From Lingula anatina (taxonomy: Eukaryota; Brachiopoda; Lingulata; Lingulida; Lingulidae), in NCBI RefSeq assembly GCF_001039355.2, contig NW_019775572.1:174892-238891 (forward strand): a stretch of DNA of 64,000 bases, read 5' to 3'. The notes under the pieces are model-generated. The model searched no databases. It saw only the letters and a list, made by a program, of their open reading frames with translations, and was not told the origin of the DNA. Shown one piece after another: positions 12,538-23,502 of this stretch (positions are counted from its first letter, which is position 1; each line of letters begins with the position of its first letter). A program made the position numbers and the translations under genes.

Positions 12538-15367
12538 CAAGTATGAGAACAAATCAGACCTTTCTCACCATTTTATCAAAAAAATGCCCTACGGCCGTTT
12601 CGGCCCTGAGGCCTTGTCAGGGGCGAAAACAATATATATAATCAATGTTTTCATATGTTTCATCACTTGTATCATATGTGGGTTTGTGGCAAGTAATTTC
12701 AAGATTTCTTCTATCAGCTATATAGACATGATTTTGTACACATTTGAAGTAACCTCAAGATATCAGTGGGCTAGAAAAATACATAATTTGTGAACAGAGA
12801 GAGTTGTAAAAACATTTCTATTCATATAAAAATGGATAAATTAATTCCACTTATAATTATTTATGCAAATAATAAGGAGAGTTTCACTATCACTATCACA
12901 AAATGCAAGTTAATAATGGTGCTGCTATTTTAATTTTAATACATACTTTGACATAGCCACACAACAGTCTGCCCTAGTGAAACTCTTGCTTCCGTTCATT
13001 AATCCTATTTCACGCTGAAACAAGCAATCATTGCCTCATTACTAGTAATTTTCATTAAAATATTTTATCAGAGTATTTGTGTTATATAAAACATTTCTGA
13101 TGTCAGGTAAGTACATGCATATGTGCACTTGTTCACTCTCAGAGAATAATAATAACGAAAATAATCTTATGATTTTCTTAAATAATAAAATAAATAATTT
13201 ATTTCTTTTACTAGAATGTTGTCTCTTCTAATATTGACCAAATATGGCTTGAATTAGTGGTTTTAATTAAATCAAATAGTATTAAACATAAAATGATAAA
13301 ATCTTAAGCCCAGGAACTTTAGACTAGCCAAGCCAATAAGATCACAACTACATTTTACATTATAAAATGCTCCAAGACCAATGTAACAAAGACAACTTTA
13401 CATAGTCAACTGTAAAATGCGTCTTAATTTATATAAGCACCATAACTTCAGACTTTTTGTAAAAACTGGTACCAGATACCCACCCTCTGCACCATGTTTA
13501 CAATAGAAGGTTTAGATAAGGCCCCATTGTAGTTCAAACAGCCCTCGGACTGGAGGAGAACCTCTTGTCGAAACTCACTTCTCTAAAAAGAAATGTATAC
13601 AAAATATTATAACTTGGATATTTCAATATAATTCTATGTTTCCACTTGAGAATAACAAAAGTAATTCAATATACTAATATAACAACCGAACATATACCAT
13701 TAAAGGAAACAAGCATCACACTTACATCTATGGTGTTTGTGTCAGGATTTTCTTCAGCTGAAAAGAAAATAAGATATGATTATTATGAAATATAGTAAGT
13801 CATTAATTTTTCCTTCCCGTCAATACCATGCATTCAATGTTATCTTATAAACAAAATTAGTTAATTTCTGCTTTATACAATAAGGATGTCAGTATGGCAA
13901 ATTCCTCACATAACATTGCTTCATTTTAAGCCCTTTTCGCAGTATAGATGTATACTATAGTGCTACAGTCTGTACTGAAACAATAAGAAAGATTGACAAT
14001 TCAACAGCTACGTAATCAAATAAGAGTCACCTTAACCTTTTAGCAACAGCTACTGAACTGAACTAAACTGCTAGTAACTGGTGCACTTGTGAAATGGAAT
14101 TAAATCCCCCTGTGGTGCAAATATATGTTATATTATCTCTCAATGAGTACTGGTACAGACTGTATTGCTAAAATATACTCCTCAAAGTGGAAAGGACCTT
14201 GATTTTGCTACCTTCTGGCACAACAGCCGTTTGTGATGAAATCATATAATCATCATCATCATCTTCATCATCATCATCATCATCAGCACCAAACCCAGTG
14301 GAGGGGAGGATCCTGACTTGGCCACTAGAAGCACACAAAACATGTCTCTAAGGAGGCCTTCTTTAACTGTGCGCATGGAAAATAACCTCCCAATTTTCTG
14401 CATGTAAGCGTTAGTGAAAGTGCAGATTTTTTTTACAACAGTTATTCAAAGTTGTCTTGTAAAAGATCTTTTGTGCTTTTGTATCTATGCGTTGTTTGAT
14501 CCCGATCAGATACCATAAACTGTCATTCTGAAAGTCATTTTAATCTTTCTTTTTTCTTTTCACTTTAATGTAAATGGTATTTCACTTTTTTTTTTTGAAG
14601 CAATGGATTTACTAGGTGAGTTAAAATACCTTTTTTCAGGATAGGAGACAAAAGCAATACAGGACTGAGGTGCATGATATAATTAAAATGCATCATGCCA
14701 AATTTTAAAGAAACTAGAAGCCAACAACTTCTCATTTTAAGGCAAAACCAATTAAGAAATAAAAGCAAATCTGAAGTCTTTATGGGCTGTGCAATATTCA
14801 AATGAACATTTGATTTATTTATTCAAAAATCTCATTTCAGAGTGGTTTTTTTTAATATCTAGAATATAAACAGGTCCCCTGTTGAAGGCTTCTAATGATG
14901 CACTATAGCATTCAGCGATAGCAAAATTAACATTTCTAAACATCATCCAAAGGATGATAATATTAGAAGGCAGAGTTCACAGCTTGATCTCATGTTTGTT
15001 TACATAATATCAGCTGAGTCACGCTGGGCCATGTCCAGCAGGTGTCAGGGTGCAGTTGACCCGAGGTTGTTAGCCAAACTATTTATGCCCTGACAGTGAC
15101 AACCTGACAACATAGGATTTGTATCTTCTATAACGCATCTGCATCCCTTGGTTTATATTTTGGTAGAATTTATCGCTGTCAGTTGTGAGTTTTGCGGTAC
15201 TATTTTATATACCTTCGAATTAAATATGACAAAATGGTGGCCAAATCAGGGTCTTCCTCTCGTCCTCCTGCGGCTGAAGACGAATCGCCATCGCCTACCG
15301 CACCTGATCTTTGTCCTGCATTTCGATCAGACATTCTACGTCGACCGGAGGAATTCTGCGAGCCCAT
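6525..15367 (-). CDS. DCAF11: DDB1- and CUL4-associated factor 11 (WDR23)
   Basis: Substrate receptor of the CUL4-DDB1 ubiquitin ligase; WDR23 in other animals targets NRF2/SKN-1. Coding exons: 15367-15213, 14324-14212, 13757-13726, 13582-13484, 13014-12947, 12264-12164, 11678-11576, 11264-11221, 10966-10840, 10509-10452, 10123-10031, 9394-9302, 8991-8902, 8453-8390, 7615-7463, 7112-7006, 6707-6525. They total 1683 bases (560 codons plus stop); human, recalled, is 546. The start MGSQNSSG at 15367 matches the human N terminus; an in-frame upstream Met (15490) lacks such support. An acidic run encoded by GAT repeats follows, then about seven WD repeats (KVFCGTYSQDGDIFLSACQ, RARDVGWSVVDTAF, HEDDVNSVAFAD, LFSGGDDGLVKVWDRRT, SNSKDQSIKLWDMRK, CVRDVSWHP). 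WDRR and WDMR are WDxR DDB1-binding motifs. The tail after the last repeat is acidic then basic. All splice phases agree. Confidence 0.96.
7463..7615 (-). other. DCAF11 exon 15, conserved WD-repeat core
   Basis: Given separately because it anchors the gene identity. It encodes SLMTYRGHSVLHSLIRARF, then SPAYTTGQRYIYTGCASGG. These match the human stretch recalled as SSLMTYRGHGVLHTLIRCRF and FIYSGCSTGKVVVYD almost residue for residue. The exon is bounded by AG at 7617-7616 and GT at 7462-7461. Confidence 0.9.
8172..8380. repeat. Foldback element in DCAF11 intron 14
   Basis: The left arm (8172-8205) and right arm (8347-8380) are imperfect inverted repeats of about 34 bases; both carry the core CCTTTCTGCATCC or its complement and a TTTACACT block. 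The inner 140 bases are unique here. The right arm ends about nine bases from the 5' splice site of exon 14 (8389). No transposase seen; MITE-like by shape only. Confidence 0.6.
9944..9998. repeat. AAAT microsatellite
   Basis: Tandem AAAT/ATAA tetranucleotide run in DCAF11 intron 11. Confidence 0.9.
11519..11571. repeat. CA/TGCA dinucleotide-rich tract
   Basis: Alternating purine-pyrimidine run (CA repeats with CATGCATG and CACGCATG interruptions) next to the 5' splice site of DCAF11 exon 7 (11575). This composition favours Z-DNA. Confidence 0.85.
12164..12460 (-). repeat. 97-bp tandem repeat duplicating a splice acceptor
   Basis: A unit starting near 12245 recurs at 12342 and, more diverged, at 12439, so the period is 97 bases and there are about 2.2 copies. 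The first copy holds the true 5' border of DCAF11 exon 6 (acceptor AG at 12266-12265, exon start 12264) plus about 20 coding bases. The second copy keeps the same acceptor and exon bases almost unchanged; the third is degraded. Confidence 0.85.
12494..12532. repeat. AT microsatellite
   Basis: Uninterrupted AT dinucleotide run of about 38 bases in DCAF11 intron 5, about 50 bases from the hammerhead-like motif. Confidence 0.95.
12586..12624 (-). ncRNA. Hammerhead-ribozyme-like motif, one core change
   Basis: Read on the minus strand from 12624: stem I strand GCCC; core CTGACAA (12620-12614); stem II GGCC, loop TCAG, GGCC (12613-12602); GAAA (12601-12598); a very short stem III ACG/CGT with a two-base loop (12598-12591); the expected cleavage triplet GTA (12592-12590); stem I return strand GGGC (12589-12586). 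This is the element order of a type I hammerhead. The canonical core is CUGANGA, so the base at position 8 is A instead of the catalytic G; activity as it stands is doubtful. Related ribozymes occur in Penelope-like elements and retrozymes of marine invertebrates. It could be a decayed copy of one. Confidence 0.55.
14233..14284 (-). repeat. Coding GAT repeat (poly-Asp) in DCAF11 exon 2
   Basis: Trinucleotide repeat on the minus strand encoding a run of about 12 Asp with one Glu, within the acidic N-terminal region of DCAF11. It is in frame and inside an exon with good borders (14324-14212). Confidence 0.85.
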
Positions 15368-15530
15368 ACAATCGAAGTTGCTGCATTTAGCTCCTATTTT
15401 TGCGCGACCCCTAGTGCCTCGAACAACGATTTTCTTTACATAAACACAGCTGACCTGTATTTTGATCCTGTCTGTGGTACGGACTGACAAAAATGGAGCA
15501 GTTTAATTGGACGTCATTGGTGTGCATCGT
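15368..15530 (-). promoter_or_regulatory. Probable DCAF11 5' UTR and promoter
   Basis: CpG-rich sequence directly upstream of the DCAF11 start. Two inverted CCAAT boxes (ATTGG at 15506-15510 and 15516-15520) flank a CRE-like GACGTCA core (15510-15516). That spacing is typical of NF-Y/CREB-type promoters. Transcription start not determined. Confidence 0.45.
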
Positions 15531-16560
15531 TCCGTGACGAGCATTACCTAGCCCCAGTCTGAGGGTTTTAATTCCAAAAATATATCAAAGATAAAAATGC
15601 TTTTAAACTCTGGTTGCATGTTGGGACAGAATTGCTTATATATGTTGTTTAACAATTTGCTGCGGTATTTACCAAAATGGCAGCGCCCTGCTGTCAACGC
15701 TAGGCCACTGACGCTAGGCAGTGTAAAGTCGTAAGACGGTATCAATATCAGGGTGGGGTATCAGAAATCGTTGTTGACGTGTATGGCATGTAGAAAAAGG
15801 TTAACGAGTAGGTAAGTCTTAGCTCTGTGCACTTGCTATACCCATGGGTTTTAAATAAACAATATTTTATTCAGTTTTGTTTTAGTTATTTGAGTTTTAT
15901 ATTTAACGTTACTACATGTAAGTACTAATTTTAGTTTAAATTCAGTGTTACATGGTTTCGGACATTTCATCATCGCCACTTTACCAATGGATATAAACTA
16001 TACATAATGATGGTGAACGTAAGACGAAGCTGGTATTGTTCTTATCTATAATTTCAGAACATATTGTATGGTTCATGGCTTTATCTTTCACTGTAATTAA
16101 ATATAGGAGAATACTATTACCCCTGTATTGAGATAATGAGAAAAGATCACAAGCTTAACTCATTTCAGATTGATGTCATTGATGATAAACAATTGAGGCA
16201 CCTTGATCTTTATTGGTATTCTTGAAGTGTCGCCAAAAATGATAAAAGCTCCCCCCCCCCCCCACACACACACACACACAAAAAATATGACTGCACAAAT
16301 GACAAATGACGGTTTATTTATATTCATATGTTTAAGGTTACAGCACAATGTAGAGTTCTTGCTGAACTTGGCAAACTTTATGAAAAAATCACAGTTGTTG
16401 AATCAATGTACACGTTGGATACATTTATTGTGAAATATTCTAAACTGAGCATTATTGTTCAATGTGCATGAAGATGACATGAAATTTTTATGTACATGAG
16501 ACACAAAGTTGCATTGAACAGCAAATGCTGATTAGAAAAAAATGCCTACTACATTATGGA
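15531..16560. other. Spacer between DCAF11 and the LRR gene
   Basis: No gene recognised. It holds a poly-C/CA tract (about 16250-16280) and AT-rich unique sequence. The short open frames here have no coding character that I can support. Confidence 0.5.
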
Positions 16561-16565
16561 ATTTT

Positions 16566-16587
16566 GTTTTATTTATTTATTTATTTT
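16566..16587 (-). terminator. Candidate polyadenylation signals of the LRR gene
   Basis: Several overlapping TTTATT hexamers (AATAAA on the minus strand) about 410 bases past the LRR gene's stop codon. Confidence 0.4.
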
Positions 16588-16995
16588 TTTTTGTATTGAT
16601 GAATATGCAGCAACACTAAAAGTAACTTTTTAAACATCACCATTGAAAACATTGTTAGGGATTCTATGCAGTTTTGACTGAGTGACAGTATTGAATGGTA
16701 TTTTAGTACTTTTGTAAAAACTACCAAGTAAAATTGAATTATGTAAGTCATTCAATGATCCGAATATGCACCAGAAGTTTAATACAATGATTACATAAAA
16801 ATCTGATATACTGTAGACAAGATGCGATATTTGTGTTTCATCAAAAGTTTTAAAAGTAGTTAAACATACAAAATGTGTGATACAAGTGGACTCTAAGTCA
16901 AATATTTTTCTTTTTTTGTTCTTGGATGTACAGCAAATACTAAACAAAATGTTGTAGAAAGTGAAAGTGGTCTTTTATGGGCATGCTACAATCAA

Positions 16996-18576
16996 TTAAG
17001 TTCCATTTCCAGTGTTTTTTGGATTACCATTTGATGCCCTGTGGACTTGACTTGAACTGCCTTGACTTGACTCATAAACAGGGTTATTTTCCACAAACTG
17101 TTGAGCACTTTCTGCTTGCCCCTCATATACAGGGTTTTGAAACACGGTTTCTGTCTCTGGTTGATTGTTATTACTTTCCTCAGTCTCTGCAGGATTAGAA
17201 TCAGAAGGAATGTTAGCTTCTTCAGTGTTGGTGTTCTGATGCATGACCTCTGAGTCTGCCACCATAGTGTTGAGGTGGTTATCAGTTTCAGAATTAAGCA
17301 ATGACAGGATAGGGAGGGAGGAATCTCCTGTCGCATTGCTATCAAATTTTTGTCCAATAGGCTGTGCACCAAATAAGTGAAAATGCTCTTTCTTTTCACT
17401 GGTCTGAGACATTGTTGTCTTTCTAAAAGTCCATACTGTGTAAATGAGGACAGCTCCAAGGATGAAAAATAATGATACAGCAACAGCAATAATACCAACG
17501 CTGGTATCCACAGCATCAGTTACAGCACGCCCTGCCATAATGTTGCAGTTTGCAACCTCCCACTGTTGGAGAGAGGACACTGGTCGACCTTTTACATAGG
17601 CTGGGGATGCACAGTAGGGTTTTCCATATACCAAATTGCTGTTCTCTTTCAGCCTCTCCCATAGTGGACGTATGTAGCAGTCGCAAAGCCATGGATTCCC
17701 AGTGAAGATCACTTTGATTTGTCTCCGTTTTAAAGCGTCTGCATCCTGACGTGTCAACTTGGTGAGGTTGTTGTACCGCAGGTCTAATGTTTCCAAATTG
17801 GGCATGGCTGTCAGGTTGTGTAGAAAATTTGGAATGTCACTGATGCCTGTTTGTGACAAGTCCAAGTACTCCAGATTGTGCAGAACTTGGAGGTTTTCGA
17901 AATCGAACTCTTTCAGTGGATTTCCACTGATGTCCAACTTTTCAAGAGTCTGACTTTGATGGAGTAAAATGTCCATAGAAATGTTCTGAATTCTGTTATT
18001 TTCAAGGTTTAAAACTTCAAGAGTAGGCAGGTTGGAAAACAGATTATTCTCAATTTGTGTGAGTAAATTTCCCGACAAAACCAGCGTTGTCAGATCTACG
18101 AGGTCATGAAATGGCGGTGAAGTCATGTCATTGTGTAGTCTGTTATAACTCAGGTCCAGTACCTTCAAGTTATCAAGTCCTTGAAAGGCCTTTGGTTCAA
18201 TGTAGAAGACAGAACTGTTGGTGATCGTTAGTCTTTGAAGTTCTTTCAGATTTTGAAAAGCATAGTTTTTTACAGGGTGGATAATATCCAGCGTTCCTCC
18301 AGTGTTCCTCAATTCCAACTCTTTGAGGTTGAATAATGGCGGCGGAAAAAGACTTTGCTGCAATGCTGCCTGTCTGGTTTGCATTGGGTTCAAGAACTGG
18401 ACTTGTAGCACCCTGGTGGCATTAGGGATTGAGTCTGGGATGGTGAGATCTGTTTTGTTGAATACACAGGTGACATTGTTGTTGATTGTGTTACAATTGC
18501 ATTCAGCGGGACAAGTGGACTCTGCCACTGTGGTATATAGGAGGAGAATAAGGATGAGTGGGAAGTTTGAGTACAT
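16996..18576 (-). CDS. Leucine-rich-repeat transmembrane protein, NPxY tail
   Basis: A 526-residue type I membrane protein in a single coding exon. The start MYSNF (18576) directly follows an acceptor (AG at 18586-18585), so the 5' UTR is spliced; the open frame upstream of it is intron. Signal peptide about 1-20; cysteine-rich LRRNT cap (CPAECNC, 22-28); about seven leucine-rich repeats (85-290) with consensus lines such as LKVLDLSYNRL and LEVLNLENNRI; LRRCT cap with NPWLCDC (294-300) and further Cys at 322 and 344; transmembrane segment about 357-381; cytoplasmic tail of about 140 residues rich in Asn, Glu and Ser. The tail has two NPVYE motifs (481-485, 498-502), the NPxY type read by PTB domains and endocytic adaptors. 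Architecture recalls LRR adhesion or signalling receptors, but I cannot name a specific orthologue. Confidence 0.88.
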   Translation of the reverse strand: MYSNFPLILILLLYTTVAESTCPAECNCNTINNNVTCVFNKTDLTIPDSIPNATRVLQVQFLNPMQTRQAALQQSLFPPPLFNLKELELRNTGGTLDIIHPVKNYAFQNLKELQRLTITNSSVFYIEPKAFQGLDNLKVLDLSYNRLHNDMTSPPFHDLVDLTTLVLSGNLLTQIENNLFSNLPTLEVLNLENNRIQNISMDILLHQSQTLEKLDISGNPLKEFDFENLQVLHNLEYLDLSQTGISDIPNFLHNLTAMPNLETLDLRYNNLTKLTRQDADALKRRQIKVIFTGNPWLCDCYIRPLWERLKENSNLVYGKPYCASPAYVKGRPVSSLQQWEVANCNIMAGRAVTDAVDTSVGIIAVAVSLFFILGAVLIYTVWTFRKTTMSQTSEKKEHFHLFGAQPIGQKFDSNATGDSSLPILSLLNSETDNHLNTMVADSEVMHQNTNTEEANIPSDSNPAETEESNNNQPETETVFQNPVYEGQAESAQQFVENNPVYESSQGSSSQVHRASNGNPKNTGNGT

Positions 18577-20690
18577 GAGGCAGCCTGAAAATATTGAGAG
18601 GAAAAGTTCAACACTTAAATACAAACAAATTAATAAAAAAAAAAAAAACATTTTGTCAAATAATAAATAAATGTGAAGCTTATGGAAATTGATTTAGTAG
18701 GTTTGAAATAATTGCATTTTTTTTATAAGTATAGCACTTTTAAAAATGACTCTATCAAGTGTAATGGAAATGGAGGGACTTCATATAATACTGACAGTGT
18801 AATTCCTGTGATTAATGACCAATTATCATATATGAAAACACACATGTATGCAACCCATATATATGCAAAATGCTACCTGCAGAAAGACATTAAATCATTA
18901 GAGGCTCCCATTAGCCCTGCAGTGACAGCACAGAGCAGCCAGCCATTGGCCCTCGCATAGATGTGGCTTAAAATTCACAAGTACATGTAAGTGTAAAACT
19001 CTAAATTGTTTTCCTTCTCTGCTGGATAGAAAGTGACTTTTAGTTTAGAATATATACAATTGCTTAGTCTTGGTTGCAGTTTGCCCTGCAGTGATGACAC
19101 CCGATTTGGGAAGAGAAATATTTCAGTAGTTTTCAATTTCCCTATTGCTGATGTGCCACTGTGCGGAAGGTCTGTTAGCAAAGAGGAAAGGCCAGAAAAG
19201 GTTCTCTATAAAGTTTTATGCCATATTTCAAGTTGGGTCAACCATGAGGGTAAAAGTTAGCTTTTTTTCAGAATAAAGACCCCCCCCCTCCCTTTGAAAT
19301 TGCTGGCCACAGGCATGCATACTTAGGTTTTAGTTTGCTCTTCAGACATGTATTTCACAACCAGTGACTGAATATATCAGAAAGACATACATATTAAGAG
19401 TGAGAACATTTGCATTGTATTTGCCTATTGATTGAACTACAGCTGAAGCAGATTCATGACAGCAGATTATCGGAGTATGCAGAATTTAATTAAGAACTTA
19501 ACAGATCGAGTTTGGTGATCCCACATAATGATTATTTGGTTGTTGCAGCATCACTGTTACTGTAAATTGAGCTTATTGTGGTGTTGTATAAAACCTAAGG
19601 CAAGGATAGCACATATTTATTGATATTGTGTTTATTCTGGAGAATCCAGGTTACAAAGAAGGGGGGAGGGTCTCCTGCCCCTCCCCCCTCCCAGCCACCA
19701 CCACCACCACCACCACATTCTCCCTGTATCAGCTTGGGACATGACTTAAATTATCTGCATTGCATTTTTTATGCTATATCCTCACTATTAGAAGTAAACA
19801 TAACAAGACTGTACACATGAGCACCCAGGCTTACATGTACATGCTCAAGCATGCACAACAGGCATGCACACACAAGCATGGGCACGCACAAACACGTGCA
19901 TGAAATTGTCAATGATCAGCAGGCATTGTGCTCTCATGCTCAGTATAATATTTAGGTATAGCGGATGTGATACAATTCACTTGATTACGTTAGTGGTCGG
20001 ACTGGACATAATGTGTTGTTCTCATGTTGTTTACAGTTTACCTGTAAGTTGTTTACAGTTTACTTGTAAGTTGTTTACATTTTGTGACCTGCCAGCCAGC
20101 TCACATATAGCAGATCATCCAACCCAAGTATTTTGTCAGAAAATTAGCTAATTTCCCTTCAGAACTCTGCCATTCTAGATAGATCTTCTTTAGAGTTACT
20201 CAATAGCACACATCACATTCCTCTTGTGAGGACAGATATATCTTAAATCATTACCTTGTCAAGTTGTAAATATTTCAGTTCTCTGGTGTGGTGGTGAATC
20301 TGCCCCATAGGTATGCAAGATGTGGAAAGGTATGATGGCAGTTCATAGCAGCGTGGGTGAACATTATCACCACACAATCACCATGAGAATTGAATTCACA
20401 TTAAGGTTAAGTTAAAGGAAGTTAATTCTTATGGATTACATGTAGTTACTAGTACTTTATGATTCAATTTGAGGAAAATGTTCTTGGTTTTATCTGTGAA
20501 TTTGCTCAGGTGGACATGGGGAATGTATATGAACTATTTGGAGGCACACTATCAGATAAAGGTTATTAACCCAAGCTCATCCCTTTTCTATCTTTTTTTC
20601 TATATATATCACAGAAAATGATAAGTCACAATCTAAAATGTTGCATTCAGTTTTGGCAGTTTTTTTTCCTTTTTTGATTTTTTGATTTGG

Positions 20691-20693
<3 letters not shown>

Positions 20694-20747
<54 letters not shown>
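20694..20747. repeat. CT microsatellite
   Basis: Uninterrupted TC/CT dinucleotide run of about 54 bases. Confidence 0.95.
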
Positions 20748-20755
<8 letters not shown>

Positions 20756-22597
20756 AAGTATTTCAAGTAGGAAATCTTTAAAGTAGCAAGTACACTGCTA
20801 AACTTTTGGTTTATTGTGTTCATAATTCCTACCTCAGTTGAAATCCTCTGACACATAGTAGCCTTATGATATCTTCTAAATACATTAAAAGGAACGACAT
20901 GCACACGGCTTGTATTTTCAACTCACCTTTTAAAGATAAATGGTATCAAGTTACACAATGGTTTTAATACCACGGATCCCTCAGTTCTCTCTGTCCAAAT
21001 ATCCCAAACTTCTGTGTTCTGTTTGCTTCAGAATTCTTTGTAAGAATGAACACATACCAGTTGTGGGAGTATTTGAATGTGCTGATTATGCTCAGGCATA
21101 AAACTCTTGTGAAGAAACTGCTGTGAGCAGTAAGTTATGTGGCGTCCACCACTTGCTGACACTTAGCGTCCAAAGACACGATTTGAGCTTATTACATTGA
21201 ATCAACTCCAGGCAGGCTTTGTTTGCTATGGGGCTTAAGACCAGGCATGGGAATTCTTGGTTTAAACACTCTTCGCTCATGGATTGATGGCAATTATATC
21301 ACTTCGGTTTAAGCATTTACTCTTATGGGAATTGGTCATGAGAACTTACAGTATATTGGAAAAACAGTGAATGGGTGAAACCTTTAGGGATGTTTTTGTA
21401 ACAAATGAAGCATTTGTTGGCAATGTATGACTGAAATGTGCCTTGTCTAAATAAAAAACCACTAAATTTTTCCCGAGTTGTAAAAAGAACCAAATTCAAG
21501 GTCATGGATGCCTGTCATTTCAAGAAATTGGTTTTCATTCATTCCAAACAAAATTTTTTAAAGTGATGCAGAAGAAGCATTAATTATACCTACAGTGTTA
21601 AGGATGAATAAGTGAAAAAGGTCAGTTTTCTCTGGACAGTCATTAAGAAAAAAAATGATAATTGGATACAGCTACGAAGTCCATTATTTCAAGGAATGTT
21701 TGTGCCAGTAAGTTGCATCCCGTAGCTCAAGTGATAATGTTTTGAGGAAGTGGTTTTGAGTTCTGAAAAGATGAATAAGTGAAATTGTGTAAAATATTTT
21801 AAAATTATAAATAATATTAAAAAGGTAAATGAGTTGAAAAGTGGAAATTTTTAAATGCATATGGGTAATTTTCTGGAATATCCAAGAGCAGAAACCCAAC
21901 TTTACTCTTCTTGGCCTTTATCCCCACCTAATACAACTGGTGCTGCACATGTACGGGTCTGTAATTCTTTATTATGTTCAACCAATCCCCAAGTGAATGG
22001 GTTATTGTCCAAGGGCCTGCTGAGTTTTTATGATCATGTCCAATATTATTAAGACTCATACTTATCTCCACCTGGGGTTCAAATAAGGAATAATTGGGAC
22101 TTCTTTTTTTCCCCTAATGAATGTAAGGTGTGTGATGAAGAGAATGTGCTGACACATGTTTCACACTCGGAGTGCTTCTCAGTGTATTACATCATGATGG
22201 TATGACCAAAACGACGCTGGCACATGTACATGTAACTATTTGCTTGTAAGTACAAATAACTGTTCATCAATCAGAAGGCAACAAATGTTTCATAACTATA
22301 TATTCAATCCGAAAACCTGCGTTCCACACACACAGAGAGAAGGCATAATGGTCTGAGGGATCAGTCTTATTGACTTGTGAATAATACCAGCTTGAAGTAT
22401 AGGAAATAATAATCTGATTGAAGGGCTTGAGTTGACATTTATAAGCTTCGGCTCTAGGTTTATGGACTCCGGTTGTTCTTTAGGCTTCATGGGGAGTTGC
22501 CAAGGATTGTAGTGATTATGCAACACCCACTAATGGTAATTCCTCTATTGGGGACCATTGACAATAAATTTTGTCGATCAAACTTATACATACCAAC

Positions 22598-22764
22598 TCA
22601 ACAGGACTCTCGCTGAATGCAATCAGAATAACAAACTAACATACCTTCTCTTGTTTCTAATATATACTCTTATAATCACCAGCCTTTCTATATTCTACTC
22701 AAGGATAGGAAGAGGCATATTAGTCTGTTAATCTGATCGCATTCAGCGAGATTCCCCATAGAGT
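22598..22764. repeat. Foldback (MITE-like) element family A, copy 1
   Basis: Inverted arms of about 50 bases. The left arm begins GGACTCTCGCTGAATGCAAT; the right arm is its near complement and ends ATTCCCCATAGAGTT. The middle is about 60 bases and AT-rich. It shares arms and middle with copies at 27593-27818 and 40725-40902. No coding capacity. Confidence 0.75.
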
Positions 22765-23502
22765 TAATGCGCAGTAGCTCTTGCGACCTATAACTCATTC
22801 TAAACTGCCCATCAGAAAGTTATGCCTTGTTATGGCCTTGTTTTCTATTGAATAAAAATGCATGATACTTAACATTGCCATGAACTGTTCAATTGTAATT
22901 TCCATTTACCAGTTAATTTTGTTAAATAACAGTCTCTGTAGGCCATGGAAGATTTTTGACATGTTGTGATTTACTGATCCAATGATCTCTCTAAGATATT
23001 TTTTGAGTTTTGAGTATTTATCTTAGTTAATTGATGGTTAGGGAGGTCTAAGGCCATGAAAGTTCTTTGACCGCCATTTTGTAAGTTTTTGGTTCAATAA
23101 ACTCTCCTGATCTTTTTAGTTGTGAGTATTTATCCTTGATGGTTAGGAAGATCGACAGTCTTTCTACGTTATTTAATTAAGTCCCCGAAGGGTTGTATAT
23201 CATAGACTATGACAAGAACAATATTCATTATTTGCATTTATCATTCGAATTGGCAAAATTGGCATTTCCCATGGAAATATCAGGGTAATATGAGCTAATC
23301 CAATTGTAGCTGAAACATAGGACATCATACAGTTTCAGCCATAATATGGAACTCTGAATTGATCAACTGTGAATATTTATAACTTCATATTGGATGTTTT
23401 ATTGCAGGTGTTGATGCAGTTAGTCAACTATACTGAGGAACTGAAACCTGAATGAAATACTCCAAGCTTCCGTAGCCCAGGCAGCAAGAATCAACTTCAA
23501 CC

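Larger units (their letters stand above)
18588..23400. other. Spacer or 5' region of the LRR gene
   Basis: No coding gene recognised. At least one non-coding 5' exon of the LRR gene should lie here or further right, since its coding exon begins at a splice acceptor. Contents seen: a CT microsatellite at 20694-20747, a CCA run near 19699-19715 and a foldback element at 22598-22764. The longest open frames are short and look random. Confidence 0.45.

Noticed and set aside
18577-18651. Upstream Met giving a 551-residue LRR protein
   Set aside because: The extra 25 codons are pyrimidine-rich intron sequence before a good acceptor; the signal peptide starts properly at the downstream Met.
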